64,000 nucleotides of DNA from Setaria digitata (taxonomy: Eukaryota > Nematoda > Chromadorea > Rhabditida > Setariidae), in NCBI GenBank assembly GCA_003640385.1, contig RCAB01000107.1:62001-126000 (forward strand), written 5' to 3'. The position numbers were made by a program, and so were the translations under genes. Position 1 is the first letter of the stretch. Each line of letters begins with the position of its first letter. This document shows, piece after piece, positions 28,590 through 42,218 of the stretch. The notes beneath the pieces were generated by a model that was not told where the DNA came from, did not search any database, and saw only the letters and a program-made list of their open reading frames with translations.

Positions 28590-31500
28590 TAATGAAAAGT
28601 TGCATGACCCAACTTTTTTTTTTTTTTTTTTTTTTTTTACAACTAATTTTTATCAGTAAATAAAATTTAACGCATATATATATTATAGCTGGTAAGACGT
28701 TAAACTGAAATCGAATGGATAATTCAGAAAAAAAAAAAGTTAGCTTCACTCATGTTATCAGTCAGTAATCACCATCAGTGATGCAATGATATAATTTCTC
28801 CTACAAATTCAATACATACCCATAATATTCCCTTCTAAAATCCAAATGATTCTTAACGATCATCGAATTCAATATTCAAATATTCACTTTTGCATCTCTT
28901 TACAGTTGAGCTTTTTTTTTTTTTTTTTTTTCGTAAAGTTTTAATACTGGCAATTACTTATTGCTGCTGTTAAAAATTTATTATATATTTTCACTTTTTT
29001 TTTTTTTTTTTAAATATGTTCTAAACTTTTTTTTTCTGCTCTCTTTGATCATACAAACAAGTAAAACTTTCTCTCTTAACGTGTACAGTTATTTATGGAT
29101 TACTGTAGAGATTATTCGTAGTGTATGAATTAATTATAATAAAAGAGAAATATCAGTAATTAATGTAAAATAGAATAAATGACAATTGCTCATAAGAAAA
29201 AGAGAAAGAGAAGGAGGGAGAGAGAGAGAGAGAGAGAGAAAAGGAGAAAACAAATCAGATTAAAAGAAGAATATAAAATTTCACCATAGCAGTAAGCGGC
29301 AATTATTTATTTATTATTTCTCTCTTATATTGCATGCTAGCACCTCATTTAGTTATTAAAATAACGACTTTTTCAACTTTTTTTTTTTTTTTGATTTTTT
29401 ATTTATTTAATCCTTCAGGAATAATTTTAATCTTATGCTTTTTTTTACAGGAGGGAAAAAAATGAAAATAATAAAATGAAATAAATAAAACGCAAAAAAA
29501 AAAAAAAATTTGATAAAAAAGACTCATATTAGCAGCAATGAATTAAATCTCTTTTTTCATAAGTAAAATAAAATGAGATTAATGATGCATCAAGTGTGTG
29601 GTGCATTTTGGTTTTCAACTTTTTAAGTAAACAGAATTTTTAACTTCAATTAGGATAGCTAACTTTATTATGTCTTGAAATAGTGAGCTAAATGAAACAA
29701 ATAGATCATCACTTCGACATATTTCTCTGAATAGTGATATATATTTTCCTTTTTTCTTTTTTTTTTTTTTTTTTTTTTTTTNAGGAATAGTTTTTAGATA
29801 TTAGAAGTTATTAATTATTTCCAAATATATGTATGGCAAAATGTTTTGATGCAAAAGAGTATTTATTTGCTAACCACTAATAATAATAGATCTCAAGGGA
29901 GTGCCCTCTCGACAAATCATCTAGGATGAAAGAAAATAAAACGACTCCTAAATAATTCAAAGCTGGAAAATTCTTACCTAGCTGAAGTAAGTGACATTTC
30001 TTTCATTTCATTTCAATGCTTCAAAATTTTTGCCATTTCTAGGGAAGCAAACAATTTGGATCTTGCTTATCTCAAGTAAATGCTACTAGCATCCATATTC
30101 AGGCATATTTTTTTTTTCCTTTTTTTTTTTTTTTTTTTTTTTCAGACTGCCTGATGTTTCATTTAATTTAAATAATCAAATTATTTCTCCCATAAGACTA
30201 TAAGACTGGACACATTTCCCGCAATTGCTTTTGCTTCTTTTTTTTTTTCTTCCTTCTAATGTTTGTCATTGTTAATAACATTTTATTCGAATACTTTAGA
30301 GCTATTTTTCCAACTTTAGTGACACATCTGGAATCAATTCACTACTGCTAAACTCTTCTAAGTTTCAGTTTATTTCAATTTATACCTTAACAAAGTTAGG
30401 CTGTGTCAAGTTTTTCTCCTTCTGGGCTCATTTTTTTTTTTGCTTTGATTTGCTTGTATGGAATAATATGTAATTATTGTTGCTTTCTGAAGTTTTTATT
30501 AAACAAATATTAACATTCATAATATATTTATCATTCAGACCCATCCTCTACCAAATTCATCATCATCTTATGAAATTAATTAATTAATTGTCTCTCATAT
30601 AGTATACCTCTTTCTGCTCCATCAACTCCATCTTGGAGTTAGAAAGTTTGCAAAATTAATTATACTATCTATCCCAATTAATTATACTATCTATCCCTAG
30701 CACTTCACACGTATGATTACTATCTAGTGATGAACAACTATACAGTTAAGAGAAAAAAGCCATATACATATGGATGTACCCATTTCCACTCTAAAACAGT
30801 TTCTGAATTCCTGAATCTGTTGGATAAGGATAACTAAGAGGAATTAAATATTTTTTTTAATTAATTAGCAGAAAATATTTACACTTTTATTGGAAAACAG
30901 TGAGATGAAGATAATAACACATGCACAATTTTTAGATATTACTAGTATTGCGAGGGAAAAAAAAAGATTATTTCTTAAATGTTTTGCTATAAGATTGTTT
31001 ACCTGAAATTTTTTCAGCCACCTGAATTTTGTATTTTAATTATAATCAATGATGTAGTCAAATAAGAAAAAAGTTTCGAAAAGAACTACTAGAGATGTCT
31101 ATTATGCATATTGTTATTGGATGTAATGATGGCAAAAAGAAAAGAAACGGAGCAAAAACGTTGGTTGATAGCATTTTCCAGAAATGCTACTTATAGGAAA
31201 CAGTCACCGCAAGAAAATTTTAGTTTCCAACGTTTTCCGGCCTAATTTCCGGTAAATTACTGCGCATGCCAAAGAAGAACAAATTCAAAAGTGTGGTACC
31301 TTGGAAGTCTTAAAATTCCAAGCAACAATTCTGGATATTCAAGTTCCCTAATCTAAATTTGCGATCTTCTGGCTGAATTAGATTTGAGGGCAGCAAAACG
31401 GCTATTAGAGTATATTCGAAATAACAGGTGAATTATTGGGAAACATCAGAAAGTTATGACTGAGCTCTGTAAAAGAATCGATAGCTCATCAATAACTTCA

Positions 31501-34500
31501 CAATTNCTTTTCGCTTATCAAATCTATCGTCTTTTCCTTAACAAAAGTATGGATTTATTTTTCTATTAGAACTTCCAAACATCATATTCTGTCACTCAGC
31601 AACCAAATAACTTCACAATTTAATTACTGCATGAGATTGATGAAAATATTTTAATGAGAGGAGCAGTAACAGTGTGCTGGAAGAAAGCCAAATATTACTT
31701 GGCTCTCTGTGTGAAATCAGTCTAAATCAATCGGCTAAATAGCCAAGGAAAAAAAAAAAAAAAAAAAGCCAAAAGAAGTTGTTTTAGTGTTCGTTAAAGG
31801 GACAAGAGAAGAGGAATGAAGGAATTCAGGAACATTGCTTTGTCATTTGTATTAGCAGAAGAGTAAGTCCTGCCACCAAATGACACCCGATCAGTAAGTT
31901 CCATGTTCAATGAACATCATCCTTTCAGTAGCAGTCTATCACTGAATGTCGATGTCTGTGTCTATCACTAAATAACAATGTCTATCACTGGATATTCAGA
32001 CTTACCATAGGATTTTAACAAACAACCGTAGACTAGAGATAGATATTGGTCAAGATAAAATTTAGCTATTATGTTTTCGTTATGGCCGCAGTTGTCCATC
32101 AGTTTTCAGTGTTGACCAGTGTTATCACATTGTCGTACCTTCAGTCTAGGTCTTGATAAGTCTTCTTATTTTATCATCAGTCACTCATTGTTTCTTCTCC
32201 TCATTAGCTTGCTTAATCCGGACTTTATCATGAAGCGAAGTACATTTGGCAACTTATTTTCTACTACAATTATCACATACTATATGTTATTAATTAATAA
32301 TTAAGAATAAGTAATTTTGTCAAAAATAACGATTCAGGATGCTTATCTTTAATCTAAAAGATGATCATAAATTTTTTCTGTGATAATCCAATAAACGTCA
32401 AACTACTGAACTCTTTAATTACAACTAGTAATAATCATCTGGTATTTATATGAATTTTAAATTATGCTACTACAATCATAAAAATTTGTCAATTCACACA
32501 TATTTCATGTTGACTATGAGTGAATTTTAATCTTAATTAAAAATGAATTAAATAATGAATTTCTTTGTTCATTCCTAATCCACAATAACTTTCTTTGTCA
32601 CTTTTCCAGCACCGCTTTCGTTTGTCTATTTGGCAAAAATTAAAAATATATTAAAAAAAAAAATGAGAATTAGAAAGAAGTTATTAAATCTAACAGATGA
32701 CTTGCCTATAAAAGGGAATATATTTCTATTCCATAATAGGAATAATAATTATTATTTTAATCCGGAAAGCTTTAAACAATTGTTTTCGGAGTATTTTTTC
32801 TTTTTCTCCAATATAAAGAATTCATTTCTGCATTGCTTTTTCTTCTCTCTTTTTTTTTTTAGTTTTTAAGAATTCCTGTTTGTGCACAACGAGAAGTAAT
32901 TAAAATTTTAAGGTGCTGAAGAAAAATCTATTCTCGAATATACAAAAGAAGATTTTAAAGCAGCAAATTTCTTAGTTCCTTCTGGCTATTAAAATTTCTC
33001 CGGATTTTTCTTGCTCGAACTTGTATTTTTAAAGAAATAAGAAAAATTTAGCCGCTGTAAAAAAGCCTTTTTGGAATTTACAATTTTTAAAATTTAAAAT
33101 TTCAAGCAAACTATTAAAGCATCCTGGTCTTTTTCCTAGGCTTAACTATTTTCACAGTTGATGTCTTTATTTCAAATTTAAATTAATTCCATTTTCAAAC
33201 ACTGAAGAGGGTTTTCGAGAGGTGAAAAAGCGCACTCGTTGATGGATTGCTGATTTATTTTTGTCGAAATGATTTATGAGATGACTGTTATAAAATTTGA
33301 TCACAAAATTTGAAGAGATTGAGACTAGAAGTTGTTTAGCAATTGATAATTTATCATGTCCTTTTTTGACTTGCTAATGTGTAGCTCAGATGGTTGCACT
33401 GATAGCAATTGATATTTCATGCTTTTCATTCTGATAACACTTCATCTAATTGCTTGTGATAACAGTTGATGTTTTATCTTTTCCACTTGTGATATTTAGC
33501 CTGCTGCTTGAACAAAAAATTTGTTTTATCAGTGTGAAAAGTTTTTTGAGTTTTCCTCTTTTTTTTTTTTTTTTTGGTGGAAGGAGATGAAGATAATAAA
33601 AACTTCATGTTAGGACTTCTAGCAACGGATGAATGGCTATCCAATAATGATATGAGATACGAGAAAATGGATTTTCAATTGATTCAAGTTATACAAAAAA
33701 CTTAAGCTAATTTAGTCGATAATTCCTCTCTGAGACCTTTGAAAACTAAAAGGGATGCTATGTTAAAGTGATATATGAGTTATTAGTGTATCAATTTTTT
33801 TTCCTTTGGCATCTCTTTCAAATTCTCAACTATTTCACAAACTGTTTTCCTATTAACTGATGACTTTTATTGTAAGCTGTCAGGAAAAACGGAATGTGTT
33901 GGCCAGGTATAAATGAATGTTGTGTGGCCTTAATTAAGCTGTTATGAAGCACAGAAACATAAATAATTAATTAATGAAAGCATTCTCCAATGAATGAAGC
34001 AAAATGTTGATTGATGTGAACTTATCGAAATTTCAAATTGAACGAAGATCATCTAAGCTATTGGATGACCTTAGAACTTAAAGATGGCTATCAAAAGATT
34101 GGAATAATAAATGTCCCTTGCTAGATAGAATTTCTGTGAAAATATTCTTTCTGATATTCAATGTACATGGAAAACTGAAACACAAGATAATCTATAGAGA
34201 AATAAGATAGTGCAAAATTAGGAAAAGCACTCATTGAATTATTATAATCTAGAGGAGGTTGTAAAAGAGATTAGTATCAATCGAATAGACAGCAAAGAAA
34301 ATCAGTGAAATTCTGTTAGTCTAGATTTGGCTAAGCTGAAACTATGCAGTCTTAAGAATGAATGCCATCAAGAAAGAATATGATGCATGTGTGAAGAAAA
34401 AAAAAAGAGATCAGTATTAGTTGATATAGATATATCAAAATATCACACTGATAAGAAATGGAATAAAATGTGTAAAGTGTGACAATGAGCCACGTAATCT

Positions 34501-35700
34501 TCCTGAAATGAACCATAATGAAAAATGAGCCAACAGTTAATTCATTTTATTTTGGAGAGAGAATAAGCACTGCTTGGACTGTAAAAGATGATAGGAAGTG
34601 TTAGAAGTGACAGTGCCAAGTTTAACAATTGAATAATTAATTAAGAAATATTCAATTGCATTGTTGAAGCTTCTCGAAATGAAAATACATTTGAAATGAA
34701 TTGATTAAAATATCCGTCTTCTAGCTAACAAAAATTCTCTACCATTATTTGATATAAATAATTAAAATGCAATGCTTTTTCATTTCAACTAATTTCATTA
34801 AATGTTTTTAAAGCTAATCATATATGAGCTAATCTTCAGCAGTTTAATTTCTGGATAAATTACCTTTTTACAGAGATTGTTAATTAACTTTCATATAAAG
34901 ATGCTGATAATAATGATAACAATAATAACAGGTCATAGTTCCTGTACTGTTCTATCCTATTTCTTTGGTATTTTTTGCTCCTGATAGATTTTCCGCTATA
35001 ATGATTCCTCAGTAAGACAGTAAGATAATAGACTAGCGACCAGAAAGAAGAGGGGGCCAAATAAGTTATGAAATATCTGGACAGAATATAATTGAATCAT
35101 GCCAATATTCTCGAATAAACGGATGAAATTTTGGGATTCGGAAAGAATTCGAAAGAGATATAATTTGATCAATCGAATCGAATCTCTAACTACTATTTTC
35201 TCCTTTTTTTTTTTCAAATATGATTTTCTTATTATGTGCCGGAATTATTCATGATAAGATTCGTTAAATTTGCATGCTTCCGAAATGTATTAATTTCTTT
35301 AATTATGTTATGCGATTTTTTTCTTCTGATTTCTTTTTTATTCCTTTAAAATTATTCATTTCTAAAGTTTATATTTCTAATGCTACTGCAGTGACTGCAT
35401 GGAAATGGGAATTGCACATATTTGTCACACTTCAAAAATGTCATGAAAATTGATGCTGTAAATTAGGCTCAAATGGATAATTTGCTGGAACTATAACATT
35501 TTCATTCTTGTTGGAAACTTCTAACTGCTACCAATTCCAATTAAACTGCCACAAAAGCATCAAACACAAAACCAAAGAGAGAGAGAGAGAGGGAGAGAGG
35601 GAGAGAAAAAAAGAAAAACGAGGAAAAAGAAGGCAAGCAAATTCTCTTGTTCTTCAAAAGAAAAAAAAAAAAAAAAAGAAAGAAAGAAAAAAAGGGTTCT
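28590..35700. other. Gene-poor repeat-rich region
   Basis: About 7 kb with no recognisable exon on either strand. It holds many T homopolymers, some over 20 bases (near 28613-28638, 28914-28932, 29758-29781 and 30120-30142), a GA run near 29217-29240, an exact 22-bp tandem duplication at 30654-30697, and Ns at 29782 and 31506. Frames at 32119-32304 and 32630-32869 look like chance ORFs. Confidence 0.6.
30654..30697 (+). repeat. 22-bp exact tandem duplication
   Basis: The unit AATTAATTATACTATCTATC plus CC occurs twice head to tail (30654-30675 and 30676-30697) without a mismatch. Confidence 0.8.
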
Positions 35701-35711
35701 TTTTTTGTGGT

Positions 35712-35720
35712 TCTTTCAGA
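35712..35720 (+). promoter_or_regulatory. Probable spliced-leader acceptor of K2P channel
   Basis: TTCTTTCAG lies 39 bases upstream of the channel ATG at 35759, with no upstream coding exon. This is a good candidate trans-splice acceptor for the longer transcript. Confidence 0.45.
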
Positions 35721-35758
35721 AAGTTGAATTTTAAGCGAATCCTTCTGAAAACGACATT

Positions 35759-38700
35759 ATGGGTTCAACAGCAGCCGGTGCTACTTATCACACTTATAAT
35801 CAGCTAATCCGATCACCATCACTACATTTATCATACACAAAACCAATGCAACAGAGTGGCATCGTTGAACAAGCTGAAAATGGTAAGTTATTCTAATTAT
35901 ATGTGCTAACTAATTAGTCTAGCAAAATGCTAACGATTTGAAATATTAACATGTTAGAAAGTGACAGTCAAATATCCGCTGGATAGATGAAATTAGACGA
36001 GCTATCGAAGTGAATTTTTAAGAGGCAATTTGCAATTTAAAAATTAACTCAATGGTCAATGGTTTTCTTTTCCGCGTTGACTTCTTTCAAAAAAATAAAA
36101 AAATGCTTTTTCCTTTTTTTTTTTTTTTTTTTTTTTTTTGGTAATAATTGTATGACTTTATACATAGCACAGATTTTCGCAATTATTAGTTATATTGCTG
36201 AAACTGATTTCATATTTTAAAGTCTTCAATTTTTTGTTTAATTAGCAGATGGGATCCATTTTACAAAGGCCTATTTTAGTAGCACATTTTGTTTAATTAA
36301 ATTTTCCTCTTTTATTTTTTGCACAATAATAATGCTAAATTATTTCATTATTATCAGAGGCTGTTCAGGAAACTTAATGTTGGGAGAAATAATAAAGCCA
36401 CTAAAAAACATTCAATTAGTGGATAAATTTTCTTAAAAAATGATCTCAAAATTGTTGCATTTGCCATTTTGTGATTATAAGGCCTTATTATAAATTTGTA
36501 AATTAATTTCAACTTAAATATAAATTACATTCTGAGCATAATGAAGCAGTTTAGTTAATTATTAAAAAAAAAAAAACACTAGCAAATATTGACATAAGTT
36601 GGATGGAGTCGAATTTTTTTTTCAAATTTTCTACTACAAATTTTGTTTGAGTCTTCTGGCCTCGTTCATAGAAAGAAAATAAACTGAATTGAATTGAAGA
36701 TGAGAATAATGAATGCTGTACACATCCTTTCTTCTACCAATTTTATTCGCATTCTTTGTTTCAATGAAATAATTTCTCTCAAGCTACGGAATAGTTTGCA
36801 AAATTTGGCCGGAAAAAAAGCCTTATTACAAGCAAGCAAGCATCTAATTAGCCTTATTCAGTATTTGCTTGCAAAAATTGGCGTAAAACTATCCCGGCAA
36901 GTTTCACTTTCACATGAATGAACTGCTAATTAAATCAACTTCTTTGTACTCCTCCTGGAAAACTTTTTGATACTAATTTCCTTTACTAAAAAAGAGCTTA
37001 TACTGTTCAGGAGATTTTATCAGACTAATCTTGTCTAATCAACGCATCATTATGTAACTTTAGTGACAGGTAGACTGATCTGGTCAGTTTCCCTGTCACC
37101 TATCACAATCGAAATTTTAATCCGATCAGCGGAAAGCCAATAAATAAGATAGCAATTTGTGATTTACGGCGAAAGATAAGCGGCTAGAACAGGTGATAAG
37201 CAGTCAGAACAGGTGACAATGTAAAGTAGCAGCATTTCCAACTATGATGCAAGGATTATTATTTCGTTGGGCGATATATCAAGATGCTTTAATAAAATGA
37301 TAAAACTCAACAATTATGAAACCATCTTTTTAAACTAATTATCATGATTATTAAATAAAACTGCTAATATTTGTATGTCATTTATTCGGAAATCTTGTTG
37401 TTCAGCAATAATTATCACTGATTAATCTCATTAATCAGTATTACGACAGTGAAGTACTGCATTTTTTCATGTCATTTTCTTCCTCTTCCTTCTCTTTTGT
37501 GTTTAATTTTTTTTTTTAACTTTTACTTTTTTTAGCGGAGAAATTCTATTCAATGGTGACAGCTGACAGATTTACAAAACATGCTGTGAAGTCATCTGAA
37601 ATATATCTCATGCCATTTTTGAGTTCATATTCTGTTCACAGTCGTCAATTAAATGTTAAAATATTTTAATCAAGGATGGATTTTGAAAAATTTCCATCAA
37701 TTAATTTTGACATTTCGAATAAATAATTTCGAATTTAGATTTTATTTCAGAGAAAATGTTTTAATCAAAATTTTCATTTAAAAGCATTAATTTTTCATCC
37801 AAATATGGTTTGATACATAGTATTTTTAGATAACAATTGCTGATAAATCCATTCTGAAAGTAAAATTTTAAATTGCAAAAATTTCATTTAATGAAAAGAG
37901 ATCCAATATATGCAATTTTTGTTTGAAAATGTTTAGAACTTTTCCTGATGAAAAAATTATCACTGCTATTTTGCAAAGAATAAAACCAATCGAAGTGTTG
38001 AAAAGTGTCTAAATTCAAAATGAAACGAAATGTTATGTTTTTCGAAAACGTAACCAATTTAAGAAAAAATTTTTAAAAAAAAGAAAAGAATTAAGGTGCA
38101 AATTCCATGGAGAAAAAAAAAGTACTCCTTAAATTTCATAATCGAAAGAGCTTGAATCCAGCTATTTCATTCGTTCTTTTGGAAATTAACTTTTAAATGA
38201 ATACCTGACAAGTCTAATATTTTACGCCTAAATAATTTGCTTTGCCACTGCAAAATAGCCTACGCAAAAATGGACAGCATTTTAATGACTAAAAAAACCT
38301 AGTTCATAAATAGAAAATGATTTTAAAAAGTTTAGAAAACTTTAATAATTTCTGTTTGCTATATCGATACAACATATTTTCTCTTACAGTATCAAGAAAA
38401 ATTGGCAATTTCTCGAAAAAATTAGTCAAGCTAAAAAAAAAAAGTGTAGTGTTGTATGTCATACAACATCAATTTAAAAATAAAATAAAATAAAATAAAG
38501 AAATCAAGTATCTATCAAGATCTATCATCATTTCTTTGCATGCTTTTTCATAAATCCATTTTTAAACTTGGTAATTCTACTACATACATATTTTTCAGGT
38601 ATCTTTTCCTTTTAAAAATTTATTTCAAATTTTGGAAAACAAAATTTTTTAAAATATAGTTTTTTTTTTCATGTATTACTTTTTTCCTAGAGATAAACTG

Positions 38701-40476
38701 AAAATGCAATTGAAAATGAAACTTTAGAAAACATTTCACGAATTTTTCGAGACTTTAATTTCCTCCTTTTATTATTGCTAACGAAGAATTTCATTTTTTA
38801 TAGCTCACTGCGCTACTTCTTTTTCTTTGTTTCTTTTTTTTTTTTTTTTTTTTCATTTTTGAAATTCGTTTAAGAAGGGAATTGAGTTGAATAATGTCGG
38901 AAAGTTCCATGAATGAAATGTGACCGACGCAAAGATTGGTGTAGTTTTTCAGACATCTTTTCCTCTTAGCAATTTGTTTCAAATTTTAGAAAACTCTGAA
39001 AAAAAAAATTTTTTTTGACAAAGATATTAATTTTCGTCGCGTTAATGCTCTGTTTCTCCTTTGGTTTCTTCTTTTTATCGCTTTTAAAAAGGGATAGTTT
39101 ACCTGATTTTCACATCTAATTTGTTTCTGAAATGACTTCTTCTGCTCATTTCTTCCCTGATTTCTGGCTATCAGCAATTTTATTTTTACACACTTTTAAT
39201 TAGCACTTTCAAGTTACATTTTCTGACGTAGTGTTAAGCCAGAAAATTAACTACCTGATTATTGTTTTAAATTGAAATTTGAAACATTTCGCTAAATTAT
39301 TGAACGCCGTCATCAGGTCAGGCAGATTTTTCTTCAATGTTTCTTCTAATGGCTTTCTTTTTAGGTTCTTAAAAAAAAAAAGACCTAATAGCAAAGACTT
39401 GAAAATATATCTAGCTAAAGTATTTCCCAATCTTTTATTAATTTAGTTTGATGGTTTTCAGGTTACTTAGTGCCGCCCGAAGGGAGAAGCAGAGGAGTTG
39501 AGGAGAAATAGTCATTAAGACGGAATACTGAAACCAAAATTTAATTCTATATGGAAATTATACGTCGTCGATTTTTTTATTTTAATAAAAGTAAAATTAG
39601 AGATGCCTTTTGAAGCTGTTTCCAAGACTTTTTTTTTTATATTTTGAAAAAAAAATAGAAAAAGAAAAGATTATAAAATGAATCACCACTATTTTGAGCT
39701 AGTTGAAAAAAGATTTTTCCATTGCAACAAATTCAATATCTGGAACTTCAAATACCAAATGAAATATGCATATGAAAGTCAAATAGCCCTATTAGCATGG
39801 TTTGTGTTAGCTTTTCAAAAAAAAAAAAAAAAAAAAATTGGTAAAAATCTTTAAGTTGCAAAAAAACTTTCCATCACAAAAGTCAAAATGTGCCCCTTTT
39901 TCGGGAATTTTTCTCGAAATATAACTGAAAACCAAAATGAATACCAATGATTGCTGTTTAAATAAATAGTTTGCAGTTTAAATTTGACCAAGAAAAAAAA
40001 AGCCTCATTAAAGAATTACTTCGATTAAATGAAATTAATTAAGTATAGTCAGTTGGTGTTTGGAAAATCAATTTTCCTTCTTCTTTTTTTTTCTTTTTTT
40101 TGTTTTTCACCAATGTATAGCAGAGAAATTGTAAATAAATTAATTAACTTATTTTGGCCAGACTAAAATGAGCACATTTCTGAATCTTCCTAATAGAGGC
40201 CATATTTTCAGTGGCCAATAAATGCCATAATTATGAATGGACTAGTTAGACTAGAGTAATTTTGGAAATATTCAACCAAAACTAGCAAAGAGGAAGAAAA
40301 CAACAACGCATCATATCATCTAGAAGTCATTGTTGATCAGTCAAGCAATTAAATTAAAAAGTAACCACAGAAACCTTATTAACTTCCTTATTCCTCAAAT
40401 TACAAACAGTAAGCAAGTTTTCATCCTGCTGCTTCTACATATACACACATATATATATATATATAGAAGTTGCTGT

Positions 40477-40528
<52 letters not shown>

Positions 40529-42136
40529 GCACGATTGTACTAAGTTATTCAGGTGTGTAGAATTAGATAAACTGAAGTTAGTGATATTCCGTAAGGCCAA
40601 GTCTGAGTTTTCATTGTTTAGAATTTCATATCTTCGAAGCTAGTCATTTGTCGTCATAATGCAGTATTATTTTATTACCTTAATATTACCTAATCACTAA
40701 TGCAATAAATTTTCATTCCCCTTATCAAATAAGTTTCTAATTTATCTAATAATTACTAGGACTATTGAGTAGTTTGTAACCAAATATGACGATACTATCA
40801 CAACTAGAAGTTGCTGTTATTGTTCGGTGCTGTTGATGTTGATAAATGTTGCAAGTGAAGAAGGATGATGACGATAATAAGGGTGATATGGTGATAGTGA
40901 TGATGATGATGATGATGCTCATGATGGTGATGATGGTGATGACAGTCAATATAATGATGACAGTGATCGTGATAATAGCGATACTGATAACGATGATGAT
41001 GATTGTGATGTTGATGATAACGTGATGATAATGATAATAATGATGATGATGATGATGATAATGGTAGAGTTTGAAGTCTGCCTGAGGCAGGGTAAGCCTG
41101 CAGCACAGTGGACTTGCTCTGATGGGAACAACCAATGCAGCGTTGTCTTTGCGCCGTTTCACACAAACATCATTCAACTTCCGGTTCAATTCCGCTCTTC
41201 CGCCACCGGTACCGGTTGTATCCCCACCGTTGACCCCAATTTCACGCAAGTCCAGTCTCAGCATTGGTTAGTGAAATAATTCTCCTGTTCAGTTATTTTA
41301 CCCGCTGAAAAAGACTACTACTTCTCAGTGCATTTTACTAACTTGCTAAAGTTGATGAAGGAGGAAAATCCGTCAGATCACCTTTGCAACTACGAAAATA
41401 CGCCATACTTTCCATATCAGATCAAAACTCCCATGCTCATCCATTTCACGTACTGCTAGTTTCAGTCTTAAGCTTGTTTTCAATTATTTAATTCGAATTT
41501 ATATTGCATTTTAGATAAATTAATCTTATCATATAATTTATGGGACATTTTTTTGAATCAAATCTTAATATTTTTCATTTAAATATTGAATTTTTAACCA
41601 TAAATATTTACATCATATAGATTCATCTAAAATTTATTTGTTCGAATTTTAATCTTTCTCGAGAATCCATTTTTTTTTTTCATCCTTCACTTGAAATTGT
41701 GTGTGTTTTTTTTTTTACTTCAAAGAATGCTTTTTTTTTTTTTTGTTTTTTTTTCTTGTTGCAAATCTGACACTGTAATTTGTCAATATTGATATTTCGA
41801 AATTATCACATCTTCTTGACTATCAAATAAAACTAGAGGGGAAACTCAAGAAAAAGGACTTGCTGCAATTTTGCTTCTGATCGTAAATTTGCAAAGATCG
41901 ATGTGAATTTTGCTATCCGTTAGAAATGTTGCAGGCAGTGAATCTTTTGTGGATGGGAAAAGAATGAAGTAGAAAGGTGAATTCAATTTTCACAATCACT
42001 TAAAAACCATTTATTGCTTTTTGAAGGATTAATTGCCAATTAAATGAAGTGAATTATGGAGTTGCTAACGTTTAATTCTCAAGACATCAAAGAGTTTATT
42101 TGTCTATCTGTTTGTTTTTGTGTTTGTATATATATA

Positions 42137-42218
<82 letters not shown>

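Noticed and set aside
37538..37670. Plus frame EKFYSMVTADRFTKHAVKSS after a TTTTTTAG
   Set aside because: Phase fits K2P exon 1, but it runs to a stop with no good donor and no resemblance to anything known.
40746..41264. Long His/Tyr-rich minus-strand frames
   Set aside because: They read through the GAT/ATC microsatellite; the non-repeat part is the antisense of the proposed K2P alternative exon.
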